From Lonicera japonica (taxonomy: Eukaryota; Streptophyta; Magnoliopsida; Dipsacales; Caprifoliaceae), in assembly GCA_021464415.1 (NCBI GenBank), contig CM038463.1, positions 114,172,790 to 114,236,789 on the forward strand: DNA of 64,000 nt, read 5' to 3'. This document shows, one piece after another, positions 34,766-46,577 of the stretch (position 1 is its first letter; every line of letters begins with the position of its first letter). Position numbers and translations under genes: made by a program. The notes below the pieces were generated by a model. That model ran no database searches, was not told the origin of the DNA, and saw only the letters and a list, made by a program, of their open reading frames with translations.

Positions 34766-36609
34766 CAAATATTTAATATCAAAAACCGAAAGAATACAAA
34801 AAAAGTGAAATTAAACCTACATAGACAATTCTTCAACTCATTATCCTCTATCTCAAGCTCCATCGTCTCCGTCAACGTCGTCAGTTACATCCTCAATTCT
34901 TCATGTTTTTCAATCTCATCTTTATCATCATCATCATCATCTAGATTTTCGCCATCCTTAACATTATCCTCTACATATGCATCTCCATTGAAACCGTTAT
35001 AAAGTACTTTGTTATCTTAATATTTAATATTTTGACAATTATTTTCTTCGAGGATCGATCTCTTTGTGGTAGGATTTGTAACTTTTTTTTTATTATCTGT
35101 TTTTTTACAATGTCAATTGTTGCACTCTAATTAATTATTGCGAGCACCGTTTATAACTGTTCCAGGAATACTAAAAGTTGTGATAGTTCATATTCTACAT
35201 CAAGACACAACTGTTCACTATATCTGTTTCGCAACATTCCAAACAAATACGCTAGGAAATATACAATTAATTATTTATATTAAATTATCTAATATATATA
35301 TATATATATTACTATGATTTTTCTATTATGTCTATATCTGTTTGTATTAACGTATATACAAAAAACAAAACATATAGATATGTATTAATTTGAATTTTCA
35401 TGTGTAAATATATTTTTTTATAATCATCATAAATACTTTTTTTTGTTTATTACTATATACCACAATATTCAATCATAATAAAATGTTGATTTATATGTTA
35501 TTATTAGATTATTATGTTTGGATTTTGGAATAATATACATAATTAAATCTGTTTTAGAAATTTCAATTTATATGTTATTATATGTTGTATTATGTTTGAA
35601 TTTTGAAATAATATACATAATTAAATCTGTTTTGAATGGTAATAATATATATATACATATATATGCAACTTTCTACAAATAGGTTCATCAACCATATTAG
35701 TTGCCTTAATTAATAGGCTAGGGTTAATTTTGTCATAAAGTTATAACATTAATTAATAAATTAGGGTTAATCAAGGTAAGAAGGACTAACCATTAATTTC
35801 CGAAATGTGGTAGTCCTTACCCCTAATAACTTTCGAAAATAAGGGGTGTATCACTAATTGTCCCTATTGTTGAACAAAAAGTAGCCTAAAGGAATTGACC
35901 TTGTGTCTATCTCACTATGAATTGAAGAATTCTTGATTCTCTTATTCTTTAGCCGGCCGGGTGTATATGTATACAACTTGTATTAAAAAATATATAATAT
36001 AAACAAAAAAAACCCTAAGAACAATATTTTTTTATATATTAATTTTATCAATTTTTTCACAAAAACTTATTGGGAAATTAATTGTTTGCATCGCATAAGT
36101 GGGTATAGAAATAGTAATAGCTAGCTTAGACAAGAGTTACCCTCCCCACAAGAGAGAACACTTGATTTCTACGCACTAAGTTTACGCTGCATCTTGTGAA
36201 TGATATACTCAAAATGACATTTACACATATGGCCATGGATAAAAGGAACCCCAAGATAGGTTCACAAATCCTCAGTAACCGTTATACCACATAACTGATC
36301 GAGTCAAAGCCATAGCCTCTCGTTGAGGCACATTCAGGGACACATTTATCTTAGATTTTTGGAAATTAACTTTGTGTCTAGAGTGCCCACAAAAAGTATT
36401 AAAGATATCCATAAACACTCTACAATTATCCTCGTCCGCCTTAGCGAAGAAAATCAAGTCATTCGCAAACATAAGGTGAGAGATAACAACCTCTAAATGG
36501 ACTGATTTAAAATCAATCCACTTAGTCACCACTTTATTTATCAAATTAATAAATACTCGAGAGGGAGGACAAAAAAATACGACGAGAGGGTCACCTTGTC
36601 TAATGCCCC

Positions 36610-37568
36610 TGTTAGCGAAATCAAGAATAAATAAACAAAATGTAAGACCGAGTCTCGTGTTTCACACGATCTCCTTAAAACAATTACGCCGCCTCCCGTG
36701 GTGCTTTGAGGCTTGCTACGGCGTTTGTTTCCCAGGATGAAACGATGTAAAGAGTGTCTACTTTAGCACTTGGGCGTCACTCATAGAACGAACTTATATG
36801 TGTATGAGCTTTATCACCAAACGAAGCTAAACTGATAATAGAGAATGAGAGAATTCGAGTAGAGATGATGAGTGTGTGGAATGAGGTCTCTAAGGCCTCC
36901 AATTTATACAAGGGGGAGGAGCTTTATAATTAATTTCCCATTAATCAAAAACGTTTTTAGTGTTAATTGCAACAATTAAACAAAACCATTTTTACAATTA
37001 ATAAGAATTAATTCAAACGTTTTTAATCAAATTTAAATTTTAAAATCTCTACAGTTAAACAAAACTGTTTTTACAATTAATAAGAATTAATTCAAACGTT
37101 TTTAATCAAATTTAAAATTTGAAATCTCTTAATTAAAGGTAATTCAAAATGGGTGACACTAAGGAAAATAAATGAACTAGAAAACTCTTTTTAAGTGCAA
37201 AACATGACCCCGCGCGGCTACGTGATTTACACCCCCCTGCGCATGGCTGCGCGAGAGAGAGCCTTATTTTTCTTAGAAGCTTATGAGCTAGTGAAAGGTT
37301 ATCCTTTATAAACTTACAAATTTTTTTCCAAAGTTCCAATGTGGGACTAGCATTTCCCATTTTATTTTCCATCTCAAGTAGTTCACTTTGGGTGACAATT
37401 TCTCATTCACTCCAAATCCGTTTTGAGCAAACAAATATACGATCTCGATGTACTCACGGCGGAGAACACGAATCTATAATTTTCTTTCACAACCGAGTGT
37501 GAAATCTCATTTAAAATTACCCCCAAAATGACTAAGAAAATGACTTTAAAACCATTTTTTTTTCAACA
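36610..37568 (+). mobile_element. Solo LTR (959 bp) inserted in the LINE
   Basis: It begins TGTT and ends AACA, and a perfect 5-bp duplication GCCCC lies at 36605-36609 and 37569-37573. Removing the LTR and one duplication joins the LINE frame into the conserved RGIRQGDPL motif of reverse transcriptase, which proves the ends. A CAATTTATACAAGGGG box near 36900 suggests that the plus strand is its transcription direction. The 5-bp duplication and TG..CA ends are typical of LTR retrotransposons. No internal region remains. Confidence 0.93.
36971..37128 (+). repeat. Two tandem ~79-bp units inside the solo LTR
   Basis: Copies 36971-37050 and 37051-37128 share TTTTTACAATTAATAAGAAT and TTCAAACGTTTTTAATCAAA. 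Confidence 0.9.
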
Positions 37569-38498
37569 GCCCCTACCTTTCAAAAGGGGTGTTAAAGTTT
37601 CACCATTCCATAAAATGGAAATCTCACCTTTGGTGACAAAACTCATCACAAGGTTAATCCAATTTGAGTCAAAATTGAAAGCAAAAAGGCATTTTTTTTA
37701 GAAAGTCCTATGAGATTCTATCGTAAGCTTTTTCAATATCACTTTTGAAAATAATGCCTCCTTCCTTTCCTTTTTTCTTTTCAAGATTGTAAACAATTTC
37801 TTGGATAATACTAATGTTGTCCAAAGTCTGACGATCTAGGATAAAGCTAGCTTGAGCCAGAGTCAGAGCCAGACACACTATTCTTCTCAAAATAGGTCTA
37901 ATCCTATTGACATTAACTTTAATAACAACTTTATACAAAACATTACAGAGAGTGATGGGTCTAAAACTGCTAATGGTTTTAGGATTATTAATTTTTGGAA
38001 TCAATGTGATAAAACATTTATTGAAATCAAAGATAAAGACCAATTTTGGAAAAAAAGTTTAACAAAATTAAATACGTTCAAGTGAAGATCTTTCCAATAG
38101 TACTAAAAAAACTTAGGTTGAAAACCATCAAACCCAGGGGCTTTCCAAGGTTCTATATCAAATAAGGCATATCTAACTTCCGACAAATACACGAGGCTAG
38201 TAATGGTGCAGTTTTCACGTTGGTTAACAACTGGATTAGAAGGAAAGATGATATCCTTCAAATTAATATACGGATCCGCCATAAAAAGATTGTTAACATT
38301 ACTATTTATGTGATTGGCTAAGGTAATCTAATCGTCAACCCAATCTCCTTTAATTTTTAATTTCTCGATCTTATTCATTTTCCTATGTATAATAGTGGAT
38401 GAATGAAATAATTTAATGTTTCTATCACCTTGGCAAATCCAGTTAATTCTAGACAGTTGGTACCAATAAGATTCTTTTCTTTAGAGCATTCTTTAGAG

Positions 38499-39024
38499 TA
38501 GGCCTGTCAATGTATTAGATTTGTACTCGAATTCAATTCAAATCCGATCCGTTTAGTTGGATATAGATTGAGATTTATGATCCGTACATATATCCAAATC
38601 CGATCCGAACCCGTTAAGCCTTTGATTAACAAATTGGATATGAATTTATGTCAATCTGATCCGATTCAAGATACGCATTTATGCTTAAATTTATTATATT
38701 TATATTTACCACATTATTATTAATACACTCATAAAAAATAAATATAACTCAAAAAGTATTAAATAAGTTTCTTTTTACAAGAATAGAATAAATTTGATTG
38801 TTATTAAATTTAAATTTTATGTTAATTTCATTATTTTTTATATATTTACAAACTAATTATTATATGATTAAATTTTTAAATGAATCGGATATAATCCAAT
38901 CCGAACAAATTTGGATATGGATTGATGTTTTGATGATCCATCACATGATCCGATCGGAAAACTTTTTAAATATTAATTTGGATTCACCTTGATTCGATCC
39001 AAATCCAATCCATTGACATGCCTA
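38499..39024. mobile_element. hAT-like MITE (526 bp), copy in the LINE
   Basis: The ends TAGGCCTGTCAATG and, inverted, TAGGCATGTCAATG are flanked by CTTTAGAG (38491-38498) and ATTTAGAG (39025-39032), seven of eight bases equal. The interior is rich in GATCCGATCC/ATCCAAATCC motifs. A sister copy of nearly equal length is at 53235-53761. Confidence 0.88.
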
Positions 39025-39740
39025 ATTTAGAGATCCCTTTTAAGATAATGCTCAAGGGTATCCAAATTTCATGAGAATTTTTTCTTGCACTATTTGGATA
39101 CCCTTAAGCCGCACTTTAATTCTACTTTTCTTGTGAAAAATATTCCCAAAAACCTCTTTAAGTAATGCTCAAGGGCAGATTGCAACATTGGATAAGCATG
39201 TAAAGGTTAGTCCAGACATTGTCTTTAAGTAAACGGTTGGGGCTGGCGTAGACAGCTGAAAGCAACCAATCTACGAAGTTTGATTTCATGACGATCAAAT
39301 GAATCACTTGGTCTAATACATCCGAGCGCCAAACTAGATTCGAGTATGAAGCCTCGTTTAGGCCAAACTGACCAAAAAAAGTTACCTATGCTTTTAAGAG
39401 TTATTTTGGTTGCCATAAGAGCCACAATTTCGGGTTGATGGTCCCGGTGCAAGTCCTTCATCCTATCACGAAAATTTTGGTTACCTGCCCTTCAGCAATT
39501 CCAAATAATCATCTTCATAGATAAACAATCACATATGAAAAGGAGCAGCTCTTCAATCGGCCGTCCAGTTATCAACTTCACTCTCTGTTGTGATTCCTCG
39601 GCCGCCGACGTTGGCGTTACTTGAACCATGTGGTGCCATGGCCTGATTCCTTGGAATTTATCCGGATTCACATTGATCCGCACTTGGTTGATACTCCATA
39701 TCACATTCACCATGGTCATTTCCTCCTCCTCTGCTTCCAA

Positions 39741-40801
39741 TGGCCGTTATTAATTTGCCATTACAGCTTTTTATTAGTCCTTCGAACTCAAATAATCAGG
39801 TGCAATACATTTGACCAAATGCATTATACATTTTAACATTGACTAATTTTATTGCGAAAATATTTTTCATTATTAATATAATTTTTCTTTCAGAAATTAT
39901 ATTGTATATTTCTCATCATAAAGGACATGTGTAGCATTTGCATAACCTTTTTTCATAATAAAGGCATAAAATATACTAAAGGCTAAAATACATGAATGGA
40001 TGATCATGAGAGGACCACATTCGGTATCATAGAAAACACTACACCAGATCATCACCAGTTGGTGGATAAATAAATAAATAAATAAAGCGTTACAGTTACA
40101 AACAGCAACAACACATGTATGTATGTATGTATTATGTATAATAAACACAACCAAATTATAAGCCCTCACTATCTCGCAAAACAACCGAAACTCAGCTCTA
40201 CTCCCTTCAATTCAATTCCCGACCCCCCAAACAGATCATAAGACCCACCTCTCTCTCTATATATATATACACACACACATACATCTCTGTATTCTCTACA
40301 AAAGGAAAAAAAGAAAAACTCCATAAGTCAGTTCATCCACAGTATATACTCTAACTCTAGTTAAGAAGAAGAAAGAAATTGTTGTTTCGTGTGCTGAGGT
40401 TTGGTATCCTTTCAATCCCATTCATCTGTAGCTGTTATTATATCTACAAGAAATACAAGTCTTGTAGAGCTTTCTTTCTTATATATATATATATACACAT
40501 ATGTCAAATATCATTCACGGGACTTGGCCTGTTCATCAAAACTGTACGTTTAGTTTACTCATAAGAATTGACTAATTCCGCTTTCTTTGTTTATTTTCTT
40601 GTCAATGAATCAGGTGGTGGATAGTGATTGCCTTTGCCTCTTTCTCTACGAAAGCTTCTGCCACTCCTCTTCTTTTTTTTACGCTGTGGAATAATTATGT
40701 TAAATACAGAGTTGGTGAGAATCCTTTTTCTGGGATCTTTGTATTTCCTTTGAAACTGTTTCATTGACCCCTCAGTAACGTTTTTTTAAAGATATTTTTC
40801 A

Positions 40802-40840
<39 letters not shown>

Positions 40841-40893
40841 ATATAGGCTTATAACTATTTCAATTATCAAACTGTCTGTCATAACAGGGAATT
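39741..40893. other. Upstream region of the 40894 gene
   Basis: It holds a CT/TA microsatellite with a TATA-like tract near 40250-40270. A second one follows at 40803-40841. The sequence AACAGGGAATT directly before the start codon looks like an intron acceptor, so a 5'-leader intron is likely. The first leader exon is unresolved. Confidence 0.45.
40803..40841 (+). repeat. CT/TA compound microsatellite
   Basis: A CT run of about ten units is followed by about eight TA units. Confidence 0.95.
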
Positions 40894-43822
40894 ATGGATT
40901 GCAACACTTTAAGCTCTTCTTGTCAATTAGAAGACAAGGGTTACGAAAAAATCTCAATTTCTGATGAAATAAGCAGACTGGAACATTCGACCTTGAAATC
41001 CGATAGTTTCATAGTGGACATGGAACGATTCTCTCATGTCACCACTAAAGATGTAAACCCTAATTCGAGAATCACGGTATGTTTTTCTTGGTTTGTGTCT
41101 TTTCTTATTTCTGAACATGCTCTGTTTTAATTCTTCTTCTAAAAAAAGGAAAAAACAGATGGATGCTTTATTCATTAATTAAGACATACATTGACCGGAG
41201 GGTAACAAGTTAATGACTATTCTTCCAACTTTGCAGCTATTACAATCGAACTACTACTTTTTTTTATTAGCATTATCAACTGGGATTATCCAATCCAATA
41301 CTAACAGTTTTGAAAAGCATGACTAACATTATCTCTAATGAATTTACTTTTTTATTTGATTAGATTAATTACCTGGCCTTATTTGATTTGATTAGATTAA
41401 TTACCTGTCCTTTGAGACATGCTTTTATCAGAAATCATAAAATAAATAAAAAGAATAAGACTTATTAAGAGTATGGTTTTTATTTCTAATACATTTACAT
41501 ATAATAGTTGCAGAGAAACCTTTCGAGAAAAGGGTCCCAGAGAGGTGGCGAAAAGAAGATGAATTCAAGCATTGAGAATGAGAGAGACCCTAGTCATGTT
41601 AATCCTACTTCTTCCCCAAGAGGTAACGATTTTTACTTTTTTTTTTTTACTGAATGGAGCAATCTTATCTTTATAATCTATTTCATTATCATGAAATTAA
41701 AGATAATAAGAGTGCTTTAACAATGACACACTGTCAATTTAAGGAAAGGGAAAAAACTTCCTTTAGCTAATTAATCCGCATGACGTATAAGCATCTTAAA
41801 AGATAATTTTCTTTATCAAAATGGCAATGTTAAGAATCGAAACCATGACTTGAAGCTAACTAGTATTACCACTACGTACACAACAACACTATTAACTTTA
41901 AAAATATTAAGTTAATATAGTAACAAACATATAGAGCTAACTAATACTGTAGGTTGGTCATGCGGAAAAATGGATCGCATAACGTGCCAAAATAATACAA
42001 TATTTTTCAGTAGCAAGGGTAGGTGACTTTTATTCATAGCATGTCACCTGGCTGGGCTGGCTAATTGTTAATATAGTTTAGTTACGATTAGTAAATATAT
42101 TATTTAACTAGTTTTCTAAATGGTAGATACGACCATGATAATTAATCATATATTAAAGTGATTATTAGTCTATAGTCGGTAAAATGGCCTCTAGTTAGAC
42201 ATAATGATACACGCGTCATTACTTGGTTGGATTCATTTCATTAACCAACCAAAAATTTAAAGAGATTTTGTGGTTAGGTTTGTGTAGGTGTTAGGTCTCA
42301 ATCTGATGATCTCATGCAATTTCTGCGTTTCTAACCTACAAAAAAAAGAAAAAAAAAAAAAAAAACTACTTCCAATTTTGGTTGCGCATGGTCAACCAAG
42401 CGAGGTATCCAGTTTTGAATAGACTCAATTAGCATAAATTTGTTTCATTGAAGTCACGCTATAAACAGCGTTCTTGTAATAAGTTCTCTTTGTCAATATA
42501 TTGCTATAATGCATATAGTCACGTATATGTACTTCTGCATATAATTTTTCTGGATTGTACGTAGGTCTTGTTCTGTTCTAGATAGCCAAGTTTAGGATAG
42601 AGATGGGCGCAAATCTGATCTGCCATTTAATTTTGAAAAAAATTATTTACAAAGATATTATTATCGAAGCAGATTTAGCTTATGCAAAACAATTAATGCA
42701 TATTATAATCATCTTTGATATTTCATTACTTCAACAGTAGCCATATATGCTTTTGTTCTAGCAACATTAACAATATTAGGTGTAATAGGTTTGAAGGAAC
42801 AAGTTAAAATAGATACTTTCCCTCTGAAGCTCCTTTTTTTTTTTTTTTTTTTTTTAAAAGTTCACTTTTCCGCCGATACTTACTTAAAATTATAAAAATG
42901 CCACCACATGAGATTCATGAGTTTTATGTATACCAAAGTAGAGACAGCAGAGTGTCATACCTTTTTGTTTTCATCCATACTTATGTATATTTGGATGCAC
43001 ATGCGTTTTCTAGTAAACATTTCATTCAGAGAACAAACATTATGCTTTACCTATTTTCTGCATTCTATTATTATTTTTAAAATAAAAAAGCAACAGCAAC
43101 AGCAGCAGCTTCTTTACTAGGGACCAGCACGCCTGCAGAAAAGCCAATGCTAGTGACCGTGGGGACCACCATCAACCCAAAACTCCACCATCATCAGATC
43201 ACTATCTCCACCGGCAAAGACAGTACCGGCACCACCACTCCCACGGCCGAAAGCAGATATTATGCCACCAAGAGATTGATCTGTTTCAAACGTCCTTCTC
43301 CTTGTCGGACCATTGACCCACGCAGAATCCTTTTCATTTTTGCCACCTTGTAAGTCACCACTAATTCTTTAATTTTAAAGAAATAGATTATGCATCCCGA
43401 ACAAAGTCGATGTATAATGGTTAAGAAAAACTTATTCACCAAGTGTATCTTAAAAATGAAACACCAAAAAAATAATAGTAGACTCTTAATTTGGGATAGA
43501 TGAAGTATTTATTTTTTTAATATTTGTGAGAGACTAACAGCTTTATCTGTCTTTGAATCATTTATAACATGCTACCTAACTCTCAATGAGAATTATTTTA
43601 AGACCTTTTCATAAATCTGTGTACCAAAAAAAAGGAAGCGCAGAAGATATACATTCAAACATACATGTGCCCCAAAACAAACTATGGACGTAACTAATTG
43701 GAGTGGCGTATTTTATTTTCTTGTTTTTATGTGACAGATCAAGCATGGGAACGATACTACTTATTTACTTCACACTCTCCATGGGCAAGTTTAATGGGGA
43801 TGAAAGTGGTCTCAATTCATAG
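40894..43822 (+). CDS. Protein of unknown function with C-terminal membrane segment (4 exons, 201 aa)
   Basis: Exons 40894-41076, 41514-41622, 43121-43349 and 43738-43822 sum to 606 nt with GT-AG introns and matching phases. The protein starts MDCNTLSSSCQLEDKGYEK. It has a hydrophilic Ser-rich region to about residue 100 and a His/Thr-rich middle (PKLHHHQITIS, TGTTTPTAES). A basic Cys-containing stretch (KRLICFKRPSPCRTIDPRR) follows, then a membrane segment at about 167-188 and a short tail (KFNGDESGLNS). This layout suggests a single-pass protein anchored by its C-terminus. I recognise no domain and assign no function. The clean exon structure argues that it is real. A leader intron probably ends just before the ATG. 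Which isoform is used is uncertain, because the frame runs past the first donor. Confidence 0.75.
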
Positions 43823-44597
43823 TGTGCTGACAGGCAATATAGTGAGATCGCAATGTACATAATAGGCCTAGCTTCCAAGCTGCAGGAGCTTGAAGCGCGA
43901 GTCGCCTTTTCTTTATATTATAATCAAGGCAAGATGAGGACAAGGAGAAAGAGCACTATGACAAGCATACATACATACGGAATCTTAATTACATTTTTAT
44001 GTAAAAGAAATGAGTTGAAGAGATGAAGAATACATATATGGTGTTGCTTACCTTATATGTTTAGATTTCTGTATCTATCTGCACAAAGTTTAGCTTTAAT
44101 GGAAGACTAAAAAGTTGCTGTTTTCTACTTTTATTCTCCTCCCTCCCTTTTTTCTTTTACTTTTGTTTTCTCCTCCATATATAGCTTCGATTCCATTTTG
44201 CTCTTTCCGTGGTTCAAAATTAACTGCTCCTTTTTGTTGTACGTATATGTGGCTTTCATGTGAGTAGAAACTGAATGAATGATCGAGATCTATACATAGG
44301 CAATAATAAATCATATGCATGCTCGTGCGCACTTGAAGCTTTTCTTGTTTCATCAAATTAATATTCTTTCGTAATGGAACACCATCTCCTGCATGCCCAT
44401 AATATGCTTATTATAAAATCACAAAACGAAAAACATATAGATACTTTTCTTCACAATGTGCTAATGGCATGTCCTAAACTGGTGAGGAGTTTGCCTAATC
44501 CCCGACAATAACGGAAACAAAGATTTTCTTCTCAAAGTAATAGAGTTTTTTTTTTTTTTTTTTCCTTTTTCTGGCCTTAGTTAGTCCAGATTTGGTA
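43823..44597. other. 3' flank of the 40894 gene
   Basis: It probably contains the 3' untranslated region. A minus-strand open frame at 44096-44356 shows no family features and is not called. Confidence 0.4.
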
Positions 44598-44605
44598 GTT
44601 TCTTG

Positions 44606-45674
44606 TAGGGGTGTTATGATGAACCCGAAAATCAAACTGTACTAAGACAAACCAATCAGTAAAAAGCCGAAACCGAAATAAGAAATCGAACAATAACCGA
44701 ATATGTTTGGTTCAGGTTTAGAGCATGACATTGCAAAACTGAATCATATCATATGTGACTCAAAAATAATATAACTTTACTATCTAAAATTTTATATTCC
44801 TAAAATTCACAAGATCAAGTGAGAAATCACTCTTTGAGTCATTATGAATATTAAATTTATATTATAAATGTAAGGGTGCGTTTGATTGCAAGCATGGAAT
44901 TTACATGGAATGAAAATAAGTTCCAGGTAATTGAATTGCCTAGAATTGAGTTGCATGGAAAATGTAATTAAATGTGTTTGATTGCCTTAATTTTCTACCC
45001 GGAAAATATTGGTTGTGTTGTGGCATTTTTAATGTATAAAAAATTATGGGTATTTTTTTTACATAATTTTATAGTCATGATGGATCTTGTTTAATTGATT
45101 TTGATGAGTAGATTTTAAATATAAAATTTTTATTAAATTTTGAATTTTGTAGTTTAAGTTATAGCATTTTTAGTGTAGAAAATGGGTAAAATATTGTCTC
45201 GAAAACCGTGCAATTGCCCGGAAAATAAAAACTAGCCCCCCCCCCCCCCCCCCCCCCCACCAAAGAAAATATTTTCCTTGTTTACAAGGAAAATGTAAAT
45301 GTATGAGCAAAAGTGGGAAAATATTTTCCCTAAAAAAAAAAGGCCAATCAAACACTTTAAGTTGTCAAATCAAGTGGAAAATGGGTATTTTCCATGAAAA
45401 ATGGGTATTTTCCATGAAAAATACTCCTAATCAAACACACCCTAAGAGTCATATTTTTCTATCTAAAATAAGCAGGAGCAAATATAAAGTAATTATTTTT
45501 TGACCAAAATAAATGCTATCTTACAATTTATTTATTTTAAAAAATATATATGAAAACCGAACCTAAAAGTTTGTTTCGGGTTTAGGTTAGAAAGATTTAG
45601 AAACCAACATCGAACTTTTAAATTTGGTTTGGGTCTCCTAATTTTTACCCCGGCCGAAACCGAAAACATCCCTA
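44606..45674. mobile_element. hAT-like element interrupted by a Tourist element
   Basis: The ends TAGGGGTGTT and, inverted, TAGGGATGTT are flanked by a perfect 8-bp duplication GTTTCTTG (44598-44605 and 45675-45682). The interior is rich in AACCGAA/TTCGG motifs. Without the nested element it is about 497 bp. Confidence 0.9.
44874..45442. mobile_element. Tourist/PIF-Harbinger-like MITE nested in the hAT-like element
   Basis: The ends GGGTGCGTTTGATTG and, inverted, GGGTGTGTTTGATT are flanked by TAA at 44871-44873 and 45443-45445. It contains a long C run (about 45236-45258) and a duplicated GAAAAATGGGTATTTTCCAT near 45385 and 45405. It belongs to the same family as 10140-10596. Confidence 0.88.
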
Positions 45675-45759
45675 GTTTCTTGCTTGAAATATACAAGGCT
45701 AAAAAATATCGTTTTTCAAATCAAAATAACAATAATTTGGCATAACATTCCGCCACAAG

Positions 45760-46540
45760 AAACAGAGTGCAGTACAAATCAAATTACAAAGGACTCAAAT
45801 CACCCAACACGACTGTCCCACTACAAGCACCATATATATGAACTAGTGACTAGAAGATCCAGTATCACTCTTAGAGTTTACTAAAAAATGAAATTGCAAG
45901 TGGACCTCACTGATATAACAACACTCGACTTCTCCAAAAAAATAACTATGCTAAAAAGCCATGTCTAACAAGTTAGAAAGCAAGTTTCTTGCAAGTGAAC
46001 AAAAGAAAATTCCTCAGTTTGCTATAGCTTTATGCAATTTAACACAAAATGGGGTGCCTTATTTCACCTTGGATGGCTATATTACAATTACCTGTTGCAT
46101 GCTATGAGAAATGGACCATAGGTTGTTTCAAGGAAAAAAAAAGGAAATGGATCATAGGCCATAGTATTTCACCTCTTAAAATTGTACTCTTTGGGGTGAC
46201 AAGAATAGAGCCCAAATACTTTTGTCAACACTTATACACACCATAAATACATGAACTAGTTGCTCAAAGATCCAGGATCACTCTTTTAGAGTTTACAAAT
46301 TGAAATTAACAAGTGGACTCTATTGATATAGTAACAGTTGAATTTTACCCCAAAAAAGTAACTACAAGAGCAATGTGCGATATTCTGAAATGAGCTTCCT
46401 TAATATGCAATGACATCCAAAAACGGATGCCTTATTACAGCTTGGATGGCTATACATTTTATGTGGAGTATGCTGTAGCAAAAGGAATACAGGTTATCGT
46501 ATTTCACCATCTTAAAATTGGACTTGTTAGCTATATTTTT
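45760..46540. repeat. Direct duplication downstream of the PPDK regulatory gene
   Basis: Bases about 45770-46200 and 46205-46540 are diverged copies. They share ATGAACTAGT, TCACTCTT.TAGAGTTTAC, CAAGTGGAC, GGATGGCTATA and TATTTCACC. The second copy adjoins the stop codon, so the block is a repeated 3' flank of that gene. Confidence 0.75.
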
Positions 46541-46577
46541 CACCTGGAGAAGCTGTAAAAGAAAGTACATGGGATCT

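Larger units (their letters stand above)
31040..35864. mobile_element. Large Mutator-like non-autonomous element (4.8 kb)
   Basis: A perfect 9-bp direct repeat TATTGTTGA flanks it (31031-31039 and 35865-35873). About 150 bp at each end are diverged inverted copies: AGTTTTGAAACATATTAGTGG on the left corresponds to TATTTTCGAAAGTTATTAGGGG on the right, read inverted. The interior is extremely AT-rich with several tandem repeats. No intact transposase was found. Bases 34806-35010 on the minus strand read as an Asp/Glu-rich protein piece (DGENLDDDDDDKDEIEKHEE) broken by stops, which may be captured or decayed coding DNA. Confidence 0.75.
36040..39740 (-). mobile_element. Degenerate LINE (non-LTR retrotransposon)
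   Basis: Read on the minus strand, an ORF2-like start MKMIIWNC at 39518 is followed by a stop and then an endonuclease-type stretch (NQNFRDRMKDLHRDHQPEIV). Most of the endonuclease is missing. Next come the linker (SRINWICQGDRNIKLFHSS, WKAPGFDGFQPKFF) and the reverse transcriptase with FRPITLCNVLYKV and KAYDRIS. Its active-site box is FANDL instead of F/YADDL. Then come the post-RT region and IPTYAMQT near 36080. Many stops and frameshifts show it is dead. It was later split by a solo LTR (36610-37568) and a hAT-like MITE (38499-39024). Bases 39540-39740 may be the end of ORF1. Confidence 0.88.

Noticed and set aside
37133..37372. 79-codon frame on the minus strand
   Set aside because: It lies wholly within the solo LTR.
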